51,377 nt of DNA from a bacterium (GTDB taxonomy: Bacteria > Actinomycetota > Acidimicrobiia > Acidimicrobiales > Bin134). The notes beneath the pieces are model-generated. The model was not told the origin of the DNA, made no database searches, and worked only from the letters and a program-made list of their open reading frames with translations. Location: NCBI GenBank assembly GCA_026708015.1, contig JAPOVT010000063.1:1-51377 (forward strand). Reading direction: 5' to 3'. Each line of letters begins with the position of its first letter. The stretch's first letter is position 1. Position numbers and translations under genes: made by a program. Positions 1 to 7,454 of this stretch are shown in pieces.

Positions 1-535
1 AGGCGATAGTCTTATCGGGGTTGGGGGCACAGAAGTACTCCCTGAAGTCCGACCCCATAAACCTCAAAGCGGTTCGATAGCGGATGGTGTTGTCGATGGG
101 GGTGGATGGGCTTGGGGTTGGTTCGGCTGGTGGGGTGTTGTCGGCGCAGCCGCCGGGCACGACGTGGGTGTCGATGCTGTATTGGCAGCGGTAGACGTTG
201 AGCAGAGCTTCCTGGCTTTGGATCAGCCCGTCTCTGACTGAGACGTCGTCTGGGGTGGGGTTGGGCGGGGCCGCGCCGGGAGACACGGCGTCGGGGTCGG
301 GGCACCCTCCGGGCACGACTTCGGTGTCGGTGTTGAACATGCACCGGTAGGCATTCAGCAGGTTCTCCTGGTCGGCAATCAGCCGGTCGCGCGCTTCCAC
401 CTCCTCAACTTGGGGGGCGCCGGCTTGCGCGCCCGCAACCGGCACCGCCAGCATCGACGCCGCCAAGCACACCACCGCGACGGCCAGCACCACCGCCCGG
501 CTCCAACGCCTCACACACACAGAACTCAAGAACAT
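1..535 (-). CDS. Secreted protein with two copies of a short Cys-containing module (3' end outside window)
   Basis: Reading leftward from the ATG at 535, the frame is open for 178 codons to the window edge, so the C-terminus is missing. Residues 10-38 form a signal peptide (basic RRW, a hydrophobic Ala/Val stretch, then AGAQA). Two modules follow, at about residues 49-80 and 101-131. Each begins RD.LI..QE.LLN, continues with YRC, and ends in a DT..VP.GC block, so each has two Cys 13 residues apart. Pro-rich linkers follow both copies. The same module occurs once in the Rpf-like protein at 21983-22951. I do not recognise the family. The protein is probably exported; the paired Cys could form disulfides, and the module may be a surface interaction or wall-binding motif (inference). 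A 15-base G tract lies just upstream of the start. Confidence 0.75.
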   Translation of the reverse strand, partial: MFLSSVCVRRWSRAVVLAVAVVCLAASMLAVPVAGAQAGAPQVEEVEARDRLIADQENLLNAYRCMFNTDTEVVPGGCPDPDAVSPGAAPPNPTPDDVSVRDGLIQSQEALLNVYRCQYSIDTHVVPGGCADNTPPAEPTPSPSTPIDNTIRYRTALRFMGSDFREYFCAPNPDKTIA

Positions 536-549
536 GAAGGGCGACGATA

Positions 550-564
550 CCCCCCCCCCCCCCC
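550..564. repeat. Homopolymer tract (15 C on +, 15 G on the coding strand)
   Basis: An uninterrupted run of 15 C. On the minus strand it is a G15 tract ending 14 bases before the ATG at 535, in the leader of the secreted-protein gene. Such tracts can vary in length by slippage, but long G runs are also a frequent sequencing artefact. The surrounding stretch 536-770 shows no convincing gene of its own. Confidence 0.8.
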
Positions 565-655
565 ACAAGTTTCAAATCGGCATCCTCCTCCCCCAACAGC
601 CAAAGGAAGGCCAGCACACGGACCCCGCTACCCATACCACTGGACAGGGCGCAGG

Positions 656-892
656 CTAAGGGCAGCCACCACAGGAAGAATCGGTGAGGTGGCGATGCAG
701 GACTAGGCCGAGCTCTTGGGCGAGCGGGCCTGTGCCGAAGGCGTGGTTTGGCCAAAGCAAGGACCTGCCACTAGCCGACTTCGGCGAAGAACTTCTTCCA
801 GGTGTCCAGGCTCTCGGGAAGCTCGGCGGGGCTGATCTGGCCGAAGTAGCGCTTGCGATCAGCCTCTGAGAGCCCGCCGTCCACCAACTCGG
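656..892. repeat. 237-bp direct repeat, copy 1
   Basis: By eye this is identical over its whole length to 3534-3770 (offset 2878). Copy 2 holds the last 40 codons of the SnoaL-like gene plus about 115 bp downstream of it, so copy 1 is a displaced duplicate of that gene end. The segment between the copies is about 2.64 kb. Confidence 0.9.
771..892 (-). pseudogene. 3' fragment of the SnoaL-like gene
   Basis: On the minus strand, 892 to 771 encodes the last 39 residues of the SnoaL-like protein at 3649-4212, through to its TAG stop. Nothing upstream of 892 matches the rest of that gene; the sequence changes abruptly at 892/893 into unrelated DNA. It is a non-functional gene end left by the duplication or insertion that made the 237-bp repeat. 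Confidence 0.85.
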
Positions 893-1101
893 TTGAAATA
901 GGCTCGGTGCCAGCGGTTGAAATCAGGATCGTCGGCGTACCGCTTCCCTATAGCGCGAAGAACTACTACCAGCACCGCCACCCAAACGATTACAAGCAAA
1001 GTTATGGACCAATACGGCAGCCTAGGCTGAAGAAGCCAATAAGCCAGCCACACTCCCGTTGGCGCTAGAGATGGCAAAACGCATACCGCTATAAACACCA
1101 T
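859..1101 (-). CDS. Small membrane protein, 3' end replaced by repeat sequence
   Basis: The ATG at 1101 opens a short protein with two hydrophobic segments (about residues 1-25, rich in Val/Ile/Ala/Leu, and 30-52), a basic stretch and a charged tail ending near AYFNR. The last nine or so residues are read from the 237-bp repeat in a frame unrelated to the SnoaL gene, so the original C-terminus appears lost. The frame stays open upstream to 1275, and a longer product with a hydrophilic N-terminus is possible, but the DNA at 1181-1243 resembles a non-coding block at 3310-3370, which favours a start inside this gene. No good ribosome binding site is visible. Family unknown. Confidence 0.45.
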   Translation of the reverse strand: MVFIAVCVLPSLAPTGVWLAYWLLQPRLPYWSITLLVIVWVAVLVVVLRAIGKRYADDPDFNRWHRAYFNRVGGRRALRG

Positions 1102-1180
1102 GAGGAACCATCGCGGGCGACCAGCCTCTGAGGATATGAGATGGTTCGACGCGCTGCCGTCCCGCTCCAGCCACTCCCGC

Positions 1181-1243
1181 GCCGGGTCGGAAGCTGTATT
1201 GTCGGGGAGGTGTGGTGGGGGGTTGTATAAAGCTATACCCCCG
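1181..1243 (-). promoter_or_regulatory. Upstream block A, similar to block B at 3310-3370
   Basis: On the minus strand this block contains ACAACCCCCCA, a CACACC motif, then an ATAC..C.TCC..CCCGGC stretch. The same order and spacing occur at 3310-3370, at roughly three quarters identity by eye. Both precede small membrane-protein genes, and both start with an AT-rich stretch (TATAGCTTTATA here). They may be duplicated promoter or leader sequences; the function is not established. Confidence 0.35.
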
Positions 1244-1314
1244 AGTCTAGGTGACCGCGCCGGGCTACAGCGCACCAGCGGCCACGATATGCTCGCCCGC
1301 CCCCGACCGGCCCG

Positions 1315-2683
1315 CTACCTGTTCCTCCGGCCCCACCAGCCGCGAACGCAGATATACAGCATCTCCCCACCCGCGCTCTTCCACAGCCCAACAGCGGTAC
1401 ACTCGCTGCTGCCAGCGGCCTCCTCCCTCTGAGTCGGCCCGCACCGCAAGCTCGTGTATAACGGCATCACCTCTATCACCTCGTTGCTAGCAGCAACCCC
1501 GCAAACAGGGTGCCGAGTCGGCGCAGGCGTCGGCGCGGGAGTGGCGGTGGGAGTCGGCGCAGGCGTCGGCGTGGGTGCGGGGGTGGAGTCGCCGGAACCC
1601 GAACCGGAGTCGGAGTCGTCGTCGGTGTCGTCGGAACCGTCGGTGTTGTCATCGCCGCTGGCATCGCTGACATGATCGTGAACGGTGCAGTAAGCCCATA
1701 TTGCGGCAACCGTCACCCCGACCACGCCAGCGGCGGTGGCGCCACCGGCGAGTGCTGCGGCCTTGGCACCTGCCGCCGCCTTGCTTGCCCGGTGCAAAGT
1801 GAAGCCGGTGGCAGTGCTGCCAGCGCCGACGGCGGCGGCTATGAAGCTGCCCCTGCTGCAAAGGGAAGCGTATAGAGCCCTGTCAGCGATCTTGGCAGCT
1901 TCCACCACCGCGCCGACGGCGGTCTTGCCCGCGTCCAGGGCGGTTTTAACTGCGCTTGCCAGTCTCGCCCCGATGGTTGTTTCGCCAGCATCTTCTACGG
2001 GCGTGTAGCAGTTCTGGGCCCCACTCACCTTTTGCCAGTTGCCGAGATTGGAGGTGGACTCTCCGCCGCTCTTGACGTATTCGTTTAGCTCCGCGTGGGT
2101 CATTACCTGGGGGGTTGCGGACGTGTAAACGAAATAGATCAACGGCAGCGGTGGTGAGTACTGCCCCGCTGGGCAGGGGATCGGAACGCAGGTGGTCACG
2201 TTGTTGCCACCCACGATAGTTATTCGGGGCTGCTGCCCGGCTGGGCGTTCATCGCTTGGGGTTTTCGGGTCCGGCTTCGGGGTGGGAGTTGACGTCGGCG
2301 TAACCGTGGGCCTCGGCGTCGGCACGGGCGTCGGCGTCGGCGCTGGCCCGCATCCTGTTCCGCCGGAGTTGACCGGCAGTCCCGCCGCTGCACAGATTTG
2401 TACCTGGGTCATGCCGCAGAACGGCCCGGTGCATGGCTTCGGAGTCGGCTTCGGGGTGGGATGCACCAGGAAGACGTTGTGGCAACCGCCCCAGCCAGCG
2501 TGCTTGTGACTGCCCGGCGGACACTCCGGCTTCGGGGTGGGCGCTGGGGTGGGCCTCGGCGCTCGGCGTGCTGTCAGATGCCACCAGCGCCAACCCGGCG
2601 GCCAGCAGCGCTACCGGCAGCAAGACAGCCAGCCAGCGGAACCTCCCCGCGCTCGCCTTGTCGTCTGTTGCGCGCTCGCCCAT
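1315..2683 (-). CDS. Pro/Thr-rich exported surface protein, frameshifted
   Basis: The ATG at 2683, with a G-rich ribosome binding site, encodes a cytoplasmic head and a hydrophobic segment (residues 17-36), then soon loses sense. The neighbouring frame, open from about 2610 to the stop at 1315, continues as a plausible protein. It has Pro/Thr/Lys repeats, a Cys-containing segment (PECPPG, later CTGPFC), a roughly 150-residue middle region, an Ala/Gly/Val hydrophobic stretch near IWAYC, an Asp/Ser-rich acidic run, more PT repeats, and a C-terminal segment with four Cys. The switch lies near 2530-2600, in C-rich sequence. It is either a real frameshift or a one-base sequence error. No known domain recognised; probably cell-surface attached. 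Confidence 0.55.
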
Positions 2684-2715
2684 TTTGGTGGCCCCCTTCG
2701 GAAGGTCGGGATTTC

Positions 2716-2871
2716 CACCTAAAGAGACCCGCGGCCAGACTCGAAGGGGGCCAAGATCAAGCCCTCATCCGTTTGTGTGTACGTCCATCCAATTGTGGAG
2801 GGGATGAGGCAAGCGCCCGACCTGCCAACAAATCTGACCGCAGGAGAAAACCCGCGGGGTCTCTTTAGGTG
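2716..2871. repeat. 156-bp imperfect palindrome (MITE-like or structured RNA)
   Basis: The outer arms 2716-2734 and 2852-2871 are inverted copies differing by one inserted G. Pairing continues inward with mismatches: GGCCAGACT against AATCTGACC, then GCCCTCATCC near 2760 against GGATGAGGC near 2801. The whole element could fold into one long hairpin. It fills most of the gene-free stretch 2684-2969. No clear target-site duplication is visible outside the arms. It could be a miniature inverted-repeat element or a structured transcript. Confidence 0.65.
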
Positions 2872-2969
2872 CCAGGCAACCCAGCTGGGTCGCCGGGCGC
2901 GCGCAACTCCTGTCAGTTTCAGCAAGATTCCGCCTACCACGATGGGCGCGGTTCCCTCTAGGTGATCGG

Positions 2970-3278
2970 CTAGTGGGCGGGAGTTATGACTGTGGCGAAC
3001 ACCGCGACAGCAGCGAGTAGCAAAAGCAGCTTGAACCTCAGGGGCGCTAGGGCTCTGGGGATGAACTGGGCGTGTCTGGTGCGGAGCTTGTAGATGTTGA
3101 GAACGAATAGCAAACCCATGCAAATGGGGGTGTAGGGGAACCACCCCCACCGGAGCGTCAAGCCCGCCACTCGGTCCAGGGCGTCAAGCAAAAGCAGCGC
3201 CCCGGCGATAAGCAGCACCGTATCAACAGCGAGAAACTTCCCCGAGTAGGGCGGCAGCGGTGATGACTCATCGCTCAT
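2970..3278 (-). CDS. Small membrane protein
   Basis: 102 residues starting MSDESS. It has three hydrophobic segments, about residues 17-40 (Leu/Ala rich), 47-62 and 82-98, separated by short basic loops (KLRTRHAQ, then APLRFK). The N-terminus is short and polar. The family is not recognised. It sits alone between the palindromic element and upstream block B. The ATG at 3278 is the natural start; the ribosome binding site is weak. Confidence 0.6.
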   Translation of the reverse strand: MSDESSPLPPYSGKFLAVDTVLLIAGALLLLDALDRVAGLTLRWGWFPYTPICMGLLFVLNIYKLRTRHAQFIPRALAPLRFKLLLLLAAVAVFATVITPAH

Positions 3279-3309
3279 TTGGCGGTTTCCGCTCAGTTCG
3301 GGTTCACCT

Positions 3310-3370
3310 GCCGGGCTGGATGCGGTATCCTCGGCAGGGTGTGATGGGGGGGTTGTGATAGCTTATGCCC
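3310..3370 (-). promoter_or_regulatory. Upstream block B, similar to block A at 1181-1243
   Basis: On the minus strand it reads CATAAGCTATCACAACCCCCC, then CATCACACC and a GC-rich stretch, ending about 32 bases before the membrane-protein start at 3278. It is similar to 1181-1243 in sequence and order. It is a likely promoter or leader carried along when this region was duplicated. The remaining gene-free sequence from 3371 to 3533 shows nothing further. Confidence 0.35.
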
Positions 3371-3533
3371 CTCATCATACACCTTCTAAGATGGCGCGCG
3401 GATAGGTAACCTACCTGGGATAACGCTGTCGAGGGATATCTCATTGAGAAACCTGTCACCTGCGGATACGCGCCAATCTGCGCGTCCGCCGAGCGATTCA
3501 GGAAACGATGTGGTTCACCTATCCGCTCGGCCC

Positions 3534-3770
3534 CTAAGGGCAGCCACCACAGGAAGAATCGGTGAGGTGGCGATGCAGGACTAGGCCGAGCTCTTGGGCG
3601 AGCGGGCCTGTGCCGAAGGCGTGGTTTGGCCAAAGCAAGGACCTGCCACTAGCCGACTTCGGCGAAGAACTTCTTCCAGGTGTCCAGGCTCTCGGGAAGC
3701 TCGGCGGGGCTGATCTGGCCGAAGTAGCGCTTGCGATCAGCCTCTGAGAGCCCGCCGTCCACCAACTCGG
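3534..3770. repeat. 237-bp direct repeat, copy 2
   Basis: Exact match by eye to 656-892. It spans the last 40 codons of the SnoaL-like gene (3649-3770) and 115 bp of its downstream sequence. This is the parental copy, since the gene is intact here. Confidence 0.9.
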
Positions 3771-4212
3771 CCATGTCCATGTAATACACCATGGCGACGC
3801 TGCGCTCGGCAAAGCGCCACTGCCTGGCGTCGTGGCGGTACTTGTCGAAATAGCGCAGGCCGGTCACGAAAGTCCTTCCCTCGATGCCCAATTCGGCGTG
3901 GGCGTTGACGATGCCGGAGGCGTGGTCGGCGCGGTTGGCGTCGAGCTCCACCAGATGGCTGTTGGGATAGTGGAATGTGGCGCCGAACGAAGACAGCCGG
4001 TCGGTGTAAAAGTCCACGATGGCCGACCGCCCCTCATTGACCACCGCGCCGTCGCCGTGGCGGAAAACGGCATCTTCGGTAAACATGGCGGCCACCGCGT
4101 CCATGTCCCGGTCGTCCACCGCCATGCCGTAGCGAACCACCAGATCGCGGATCTCCTCCCGGGCCTCAAGGCCGGCAATTCGCTCAGACAGGCCATCAGT
4201 CGCACTGGTCAT
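3649..4212 (-). CDS. SnoaL-like / NTF2-fold protein
   Basis: 187 residues. The N-terminal half is typical of SnoaL-like proteins: a leading helix (GLEAREEIRDLVVRYG), then DDRDMDAVAAMFTEDAVF, a GR..I..FY segment, and a YPNSHLVELDAN strand. This alpha+beta cone fold occurs in small isomerases, hydratases and dehydratases acting on polyketides, steroids or aromatics, and in non-enzymatic binding proteins; the substrate cannot be told here. It is divergent from the ABC importer genes, with 131 bp between the starts. Its 3' end is duplicated as part of the 237-bp repeat. Confidence 0.8.
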   Translation of the reverse strand: MTSATDGLSERIAGLEAREEIRDLVVRYGMAVDDRDMDAVAAMFTEDAVFRHGDGAVVNEGRSAIVDFYTDRLSSFGATFHYPNSHLVELDANRADHASGIVNAHAELGIEGRTFVTGLRYFDKYRHDARQWRFAERSVAMVYYMDMAELVDGGLSEADRKRYFGQISPAELPESLDTWKKFFAEVG

Positions 4213-4343
4213 TTCATTTGCCTCTCAATTCTCAAGCCCCTGATGCCCCCGGTCGGGAGCCATCGGGATTTGTCGGCTTCGGCCAGCGAAAACTACCGTC
4301 GCCCTCTGTTGACCGGCAACACCCGGTGAACCTGAGGGGGGCC

Positions 4344-5252
4344 ATGCTTCTAGCTTTCGGCAACTTCACTGCTGATCCAAGCGTCAATTTGCAGTTGTTG
4401 ATCGGCGGGTTAGCCCTTGGAGCCATCTACGCCGTGGTGGCTCTTGGCTTCGTGCTCGTCTACAAGAGCACCGACGTGCTGAACCTGGCCCACGGGGAAT
4501 TCCTGATGCTCGGGGCCTACTTCGCGCTGACGTTTTTGATATCGGAGAACCTCAACTTCTTCTTGGGCGTTTTCGTGTTGCTGCTGGTGATGCTGGTGTT
4601 CGGACTATTGGTCCATTACGGAATCATGCGACGAATGGTGGGGCAAGGCTTCTTTGCCATTGTGCTGATCACGCTGGGCATCGCCACCATCATCCGCGCC
4701 CTTTTGCTGATCTTCTACGGCCCTACGGAACGGGCCCGCCTCGACTTGCTGCCCCAGGGCAGCTTCGAGATCGGCGGTGCCACAGTTAGGCACGTGGACA
4801 TCATCATCTTTGCCGTGGTGGCAGCATGCGTGCTGCTGTTCTTCGTGTTCTTCAAGTACACCCGGCTGGGTCTGCACATGCGGGCGGTGGCCGACGACAT
4901 CGAGGCCGCCGCGGCCATGGGCATCGACCCTGACAAGGTGTACGCCATGACCTGGGCCGCCGCCATGGTCATGGCCGGGGTGGGGGGACTGCTGTTCGGC
5001 CACGTCACCGGGGCCATTGACCGCAGCATTGAGGCCATCGGCCTGCGGGCCTTCCCCGCCGCGGTAGTGGGCGGGCTCACCTCTCTGGGCGGCTCCATCG
5101 TCGGCGGCCTGGTGGTGGGAGTGATCGAGCAGTTCGCCAACGGTCACCTGGGCACCAAGTGGCGGGAGCCTGTGGCTTTCTCGGTGATGTTCGTGGTGCT
5201 GCTGGTGCGCCCGACCGGTCTGTGGGGCCGCAAGGACCTGGAGCGGGTATGA
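4344..5252 (+). CDS. livH: Branched-chain amino acid-type ABC permease (LivH family)
   Basis: 302 residues from the ATG at 4344, chosen because GAGGGGG lies just before it; a longer open frame back to 4218 has no such signal and encodes non-hydrophobic sequence. The protein is a chain of hydrophobic segments with the LivH hallmarks: GLALGAIYAVVALGFVLVYK near the start, LNLAHGEF, the cytoplasmic RAVADD.EAAAAMGID coupling loop, and AVVGGLTSLGGSIVGG near the end. It forms half of the membrane channel of a HAAT-family importer with the permease at 5290. It heads a five-gene transporter set. The substrate need not be leucine; relatives carry amides, urea or aromatic acids. Confidence 0.92.
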   Translation: MLLAFGNFTADPSVNLQLLIGGLALGAIYAVVALGFVLVYKSTDVLNLAHGEFLMLGAYFALTFLISENLNFFLGVFVLLLVMLVFGLLVHYGIMRRMVGQGFFAIVLITLGIATIIRALLLIFYGPTERARLDLLPQGSFEIGGATVRHVDIIIFAVVAACVLLFFVFFKYTRLGLHMRAVADDIEAAAAMGIDPDKVYAMTWAAAMVMAGVGGLLFGHVTGAIDRSIEAIGLRAFPAAVVGGLTSLGGSIVGGLVVGVIEQFANGHLGTKWREPVAFSVMFVVLLVRPTGLWGRKDLERV

Positions 5253-5289
5253 GCTGGGAACAGGAAGACTCATTCTTGCGGGGCGACCT

Positions 5290-6630
5290 ATGACGGCCAC
5301 GGAAAACCCCCCAGATCAACAAGCCGCCCAGACCTATCGCCCTTCCACCCTCCAGCGGTTCCTTCCCTTCATCATCGCCGCGGTGGTGCCGTTCGTTCTG
5401 GGATCGACCACCGGCGATGTGAACTTCTGGTGGAAGGCACTGATCACAGTGGTGGTCTTGGTCGTCGTCGCCCGACTGGCCTGGAAATGGACGCCTCGGG
5501 GCGAGCTCACCCACCGCGAGGACATGCGCTTGTGGCGGACCCCCAGCGACCGGTCGTGGGCGGCATTGACCATGTTCGGTCTTCTGGTGCTGCCCTTCAT
5601 CTTGGCCTCCGACTTCACGCCGCCCATGGGCTTCCCCTGGGCCACCTGGTTCGCCGTGGTCAACCTGGTGCTGATCTTCGCCGTGGGCGCCGCGGCCTTC
5701 AACCTGCTGGTGGGCTACTCCGGCCAGATCAGCCTGGCCCACGTGGCGTTTCTGGCTTTGGGCAGCATCGTCGGCGGCATCGTCGGGGTGCAGTGGAGCG
5801 GCGGAAACATGTGGTACGCCCTGCCGGCTGCGGCCCTGGCCGGAGCGGTGGTAGGCGCAATCTCCGGTCTGCCCGCCCTGCGGCTCAAACACCTCTACCT
5901 GCTGCTGGCCACTTTCGGCTTCCACTTCGTGATGATGCTGGTGTGGCGGGAGTACCTCCAGGAGTACTTCGGCTTCGTCGGCATCCGCTTCAAGGGCGAG
6001 AACTCCCCGCGGATCGCCTCCTGGCTGCACTGGCTGCCCGGCATCGACCCCGACCAAAACGGCGAGTTCGTCATCACCGGCCAGTTCCGGTGGTATTGGG
6101 TGCTCATGCCCATCACGGTGCTTTCGATTCTGTTCATGGTGAACGTGGTTCGGACTCGGGAGGGGCGGGCTTTCGCCGCGGTGCGCGACCGGGACGTCTC
6201 CGCATCGCTGCTGGGCATAAACGTGGCCCGGTCCAAGCTTTTTGCCTTCGCTTTGTCTTCTGCGATTGTGTCCATGTCGGGAGTGCTGGCCTCGTTCTAC
6301 ATCGGCTCCCGGGGCGAGGACAGCTTCAACGTTCAGACAGTGTTGAACTACGCCATCATCATCGTGGTCGGCGGCTTCTCCAGCATCCAGGGGGCCATCT
6401 TCGGATCGGCGTTCTTCTGGTTCCTGCCCGAGTGGTTCAAGTGGGCCCGGGAGGAACTCTGGTTCGTGAGGGACATCGACTTCCTCAGCGACTACCCCAG
6501 CGAGATCGACTTGGCCATCAAGGGATTCCTGGTGGTGATCATCTTGATGTTCAAGCCTGATGGCTTGGCCGGGATGTGGCGGGACTTCAAGAACTGGTTG
6601 GGCCGCACACTGGCCAGGAGCAATCCATGA
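5290..6630 (+). CDS. livM: Branched-chain amino acid-type ABC permease (LivM family)
   Basis: 446 residues. An N-terminal extension with two hydrophobic segments precedes the conserved LivM core, which has AAAFNLLVGYSGQISLAHVAFLALG, GLPALRLKHLYLLLATFGFHF, the coupling-loop sequence FAAVRDRDVSASLLGIN, and GGFSSIQGAIFGSAFF. It is the second channel subunit with the LivH-type protein. A long loop around residues 220-260 is larger than usual. It overlaps the next gene by four bases (ATGA), so the two are probably translationally coupled. Confidence 0.9.
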   Translation: MTATENPPDQQAAQTYRPSTLQRFLPFIIAAVVPFVLGSTTGDVNFWWKALITVVVLVVVARLAWKWTPRGELTHREDMRLWRTPSDRSWAALTMFGLLVLPFILASDFTPPMGFPWATWFAVVNLVLIFAVGAAAFNLLVGYSGQISLAHVAFLALGSIVGGIVGVQWSGGNMWYALPAAALAGAVVGAISGLPALRLKHLYLLLATFGFHFVMMLVWREYLQEYFGFVGIRFKGENSPRIASWLHWLPGIDPDQNGEFVITGQFRWYWVLMPITVLSILFMVNVVRTREGRAFAAVRDRDVSASLLGINVARSKLFAFALSSAIVSMSGVLASFYIGSRGEDSFNVQTVLNYAIIIVVGGFSSIQGAIFGSAFFWFLPEWFKWAREELWFVRDIDFLSDYPSEIDLAIKGFLVVIILMFKPDGLAGMWRDFKNWLGRTLARSNP

Positions 6631-7454
6631 ACGCCCGCGGACTCGACCTGATGATTGAACGCCTTACGGTGGTCTACGGAGGCGTCACTGCGCTTGATGA
6701 CGTACACATTGCCGTGCCCTCCGGCGGATTCGTCACGGTCTTGGGGGCGAACGGAGCGGGAAAGACCACCCTGGTTCGGTCGATCACCGGCCTGCTCTAC
6801 CTCCACAAGGGCCGAGTGCGCCGAGGCAGCATCGTATTGGGCGGAGAGTCGATTTTGGGCAAGAAGAGCCCCGATATCGTTGCTGCTGGCGTGGCCCAAG
6901 TACCCGAGGGCCGCAAGCTGTTCCCCAACCTCACGGTGAAGGAGAACCTGCTGTGCGGGGCGGCTAGCCGCAGCGACCTTTCCGGAATCGACGATTCGCT
7001 GGAACAGAACCTCGAGCTGTTCCCCCAACTTCGCCCGCTGCTCAGCCAGACCGCCGGGCTGCTATCAGGCGGCGAGCAGCAGATGGTGGCGGTTGGGCGG
7101 GCCCTGATGTCGCAGCCATCCTTGTTGATCTGCGATGAGCTGTCGTTGGGGCTGGCCCCAAAGATTGTGCACCGGCTGTTCGAGTTGCTCACCGAGATCA
7201 ACGAGACCCGGGGCACGTCGATCCTGGTGATCGAGCAGAACGCCAGCCTTGCCTTAGAGCACGCGTCCGACGCCTACGTGCTTGAACTGGGCCGGGTGCT
7301 GATGGAGGGCAGCGCAGCCGAGCTCCGAGGCAATCCCATGGTGCAGGAGCTCTATCTGGGCGGCGGCGGTGAGGCTCACACCTCCTATGCCGCCATCGAG
7401 CGCCCCAGCGGCACAAGGCGCGGGGTGCGCAAGAAGACCGGTGGCGATTCATGA
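6627..7454 (+). CDS. livF: ABC transporter ATPase (LivF family)
   Basis: 275 residues from the ATG in the ATGA overlap with livM. Walker A is GANGAGKT at residues 40-47, the ABC signature LSGGEQQ at 146-152, and Walker B LLICDE at 166-171 followed by LSLGLAP, the LivF-type ending. VAAGVAQVPEGRKLFPNLTV is the conserved LivF switch segment. In Walker B, Glu follows Asp directly as required, but the next residue is Leu rather than the usual Pro. It supplies ATP hydrolysis for the importer together with the LivG-type subunit. Confidence 0.92.
   Translation: MNARGLDLMIERLTVVYGGVTALDDVHIAVPSGGFVTVLGANGAGKTTLVRSITGLLYLHKGRVRRGSIVLGGESILGKKSPDIVAAGVAQVPEGRKLFPNLTVKENLLCGAASRSDLSGIDDSLEQNLELFPQLRPLLSQTAGLLSGGEQQMVAVGRALMSQPSLLICDELSLGLAPKIVHRLFELLTEINETRGTSILVIEQNASLALEHASDAYVLELGRVLMEGSAAELRGNPMVQELYLGGGGEAHTSYAAIERPSGTRRGVRKKTGGDS

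Noticed and set aside
405..755. Open frame starting inside repeat copy 1 and sharing its N-terminus with one in copy 2
   Set aside because: The shared N-terminus (WWLPL region) is just the repeat read on the minus strand; the two diverge at the repeat edge and neither looks like a real protein.
2719..3150. A 143-codon minus-strand open frame across the palindrome
   Set aside because: It overlaps the membrane-protein gene in another frame and reads through the inverted repeat; the product is not protein-like.
5077..6057. A 326-codon minus-strand open frame
   Set aside because: It mirrors the LivH and LivM genes; the product is His/Gln/Pro-rich and has no family features.
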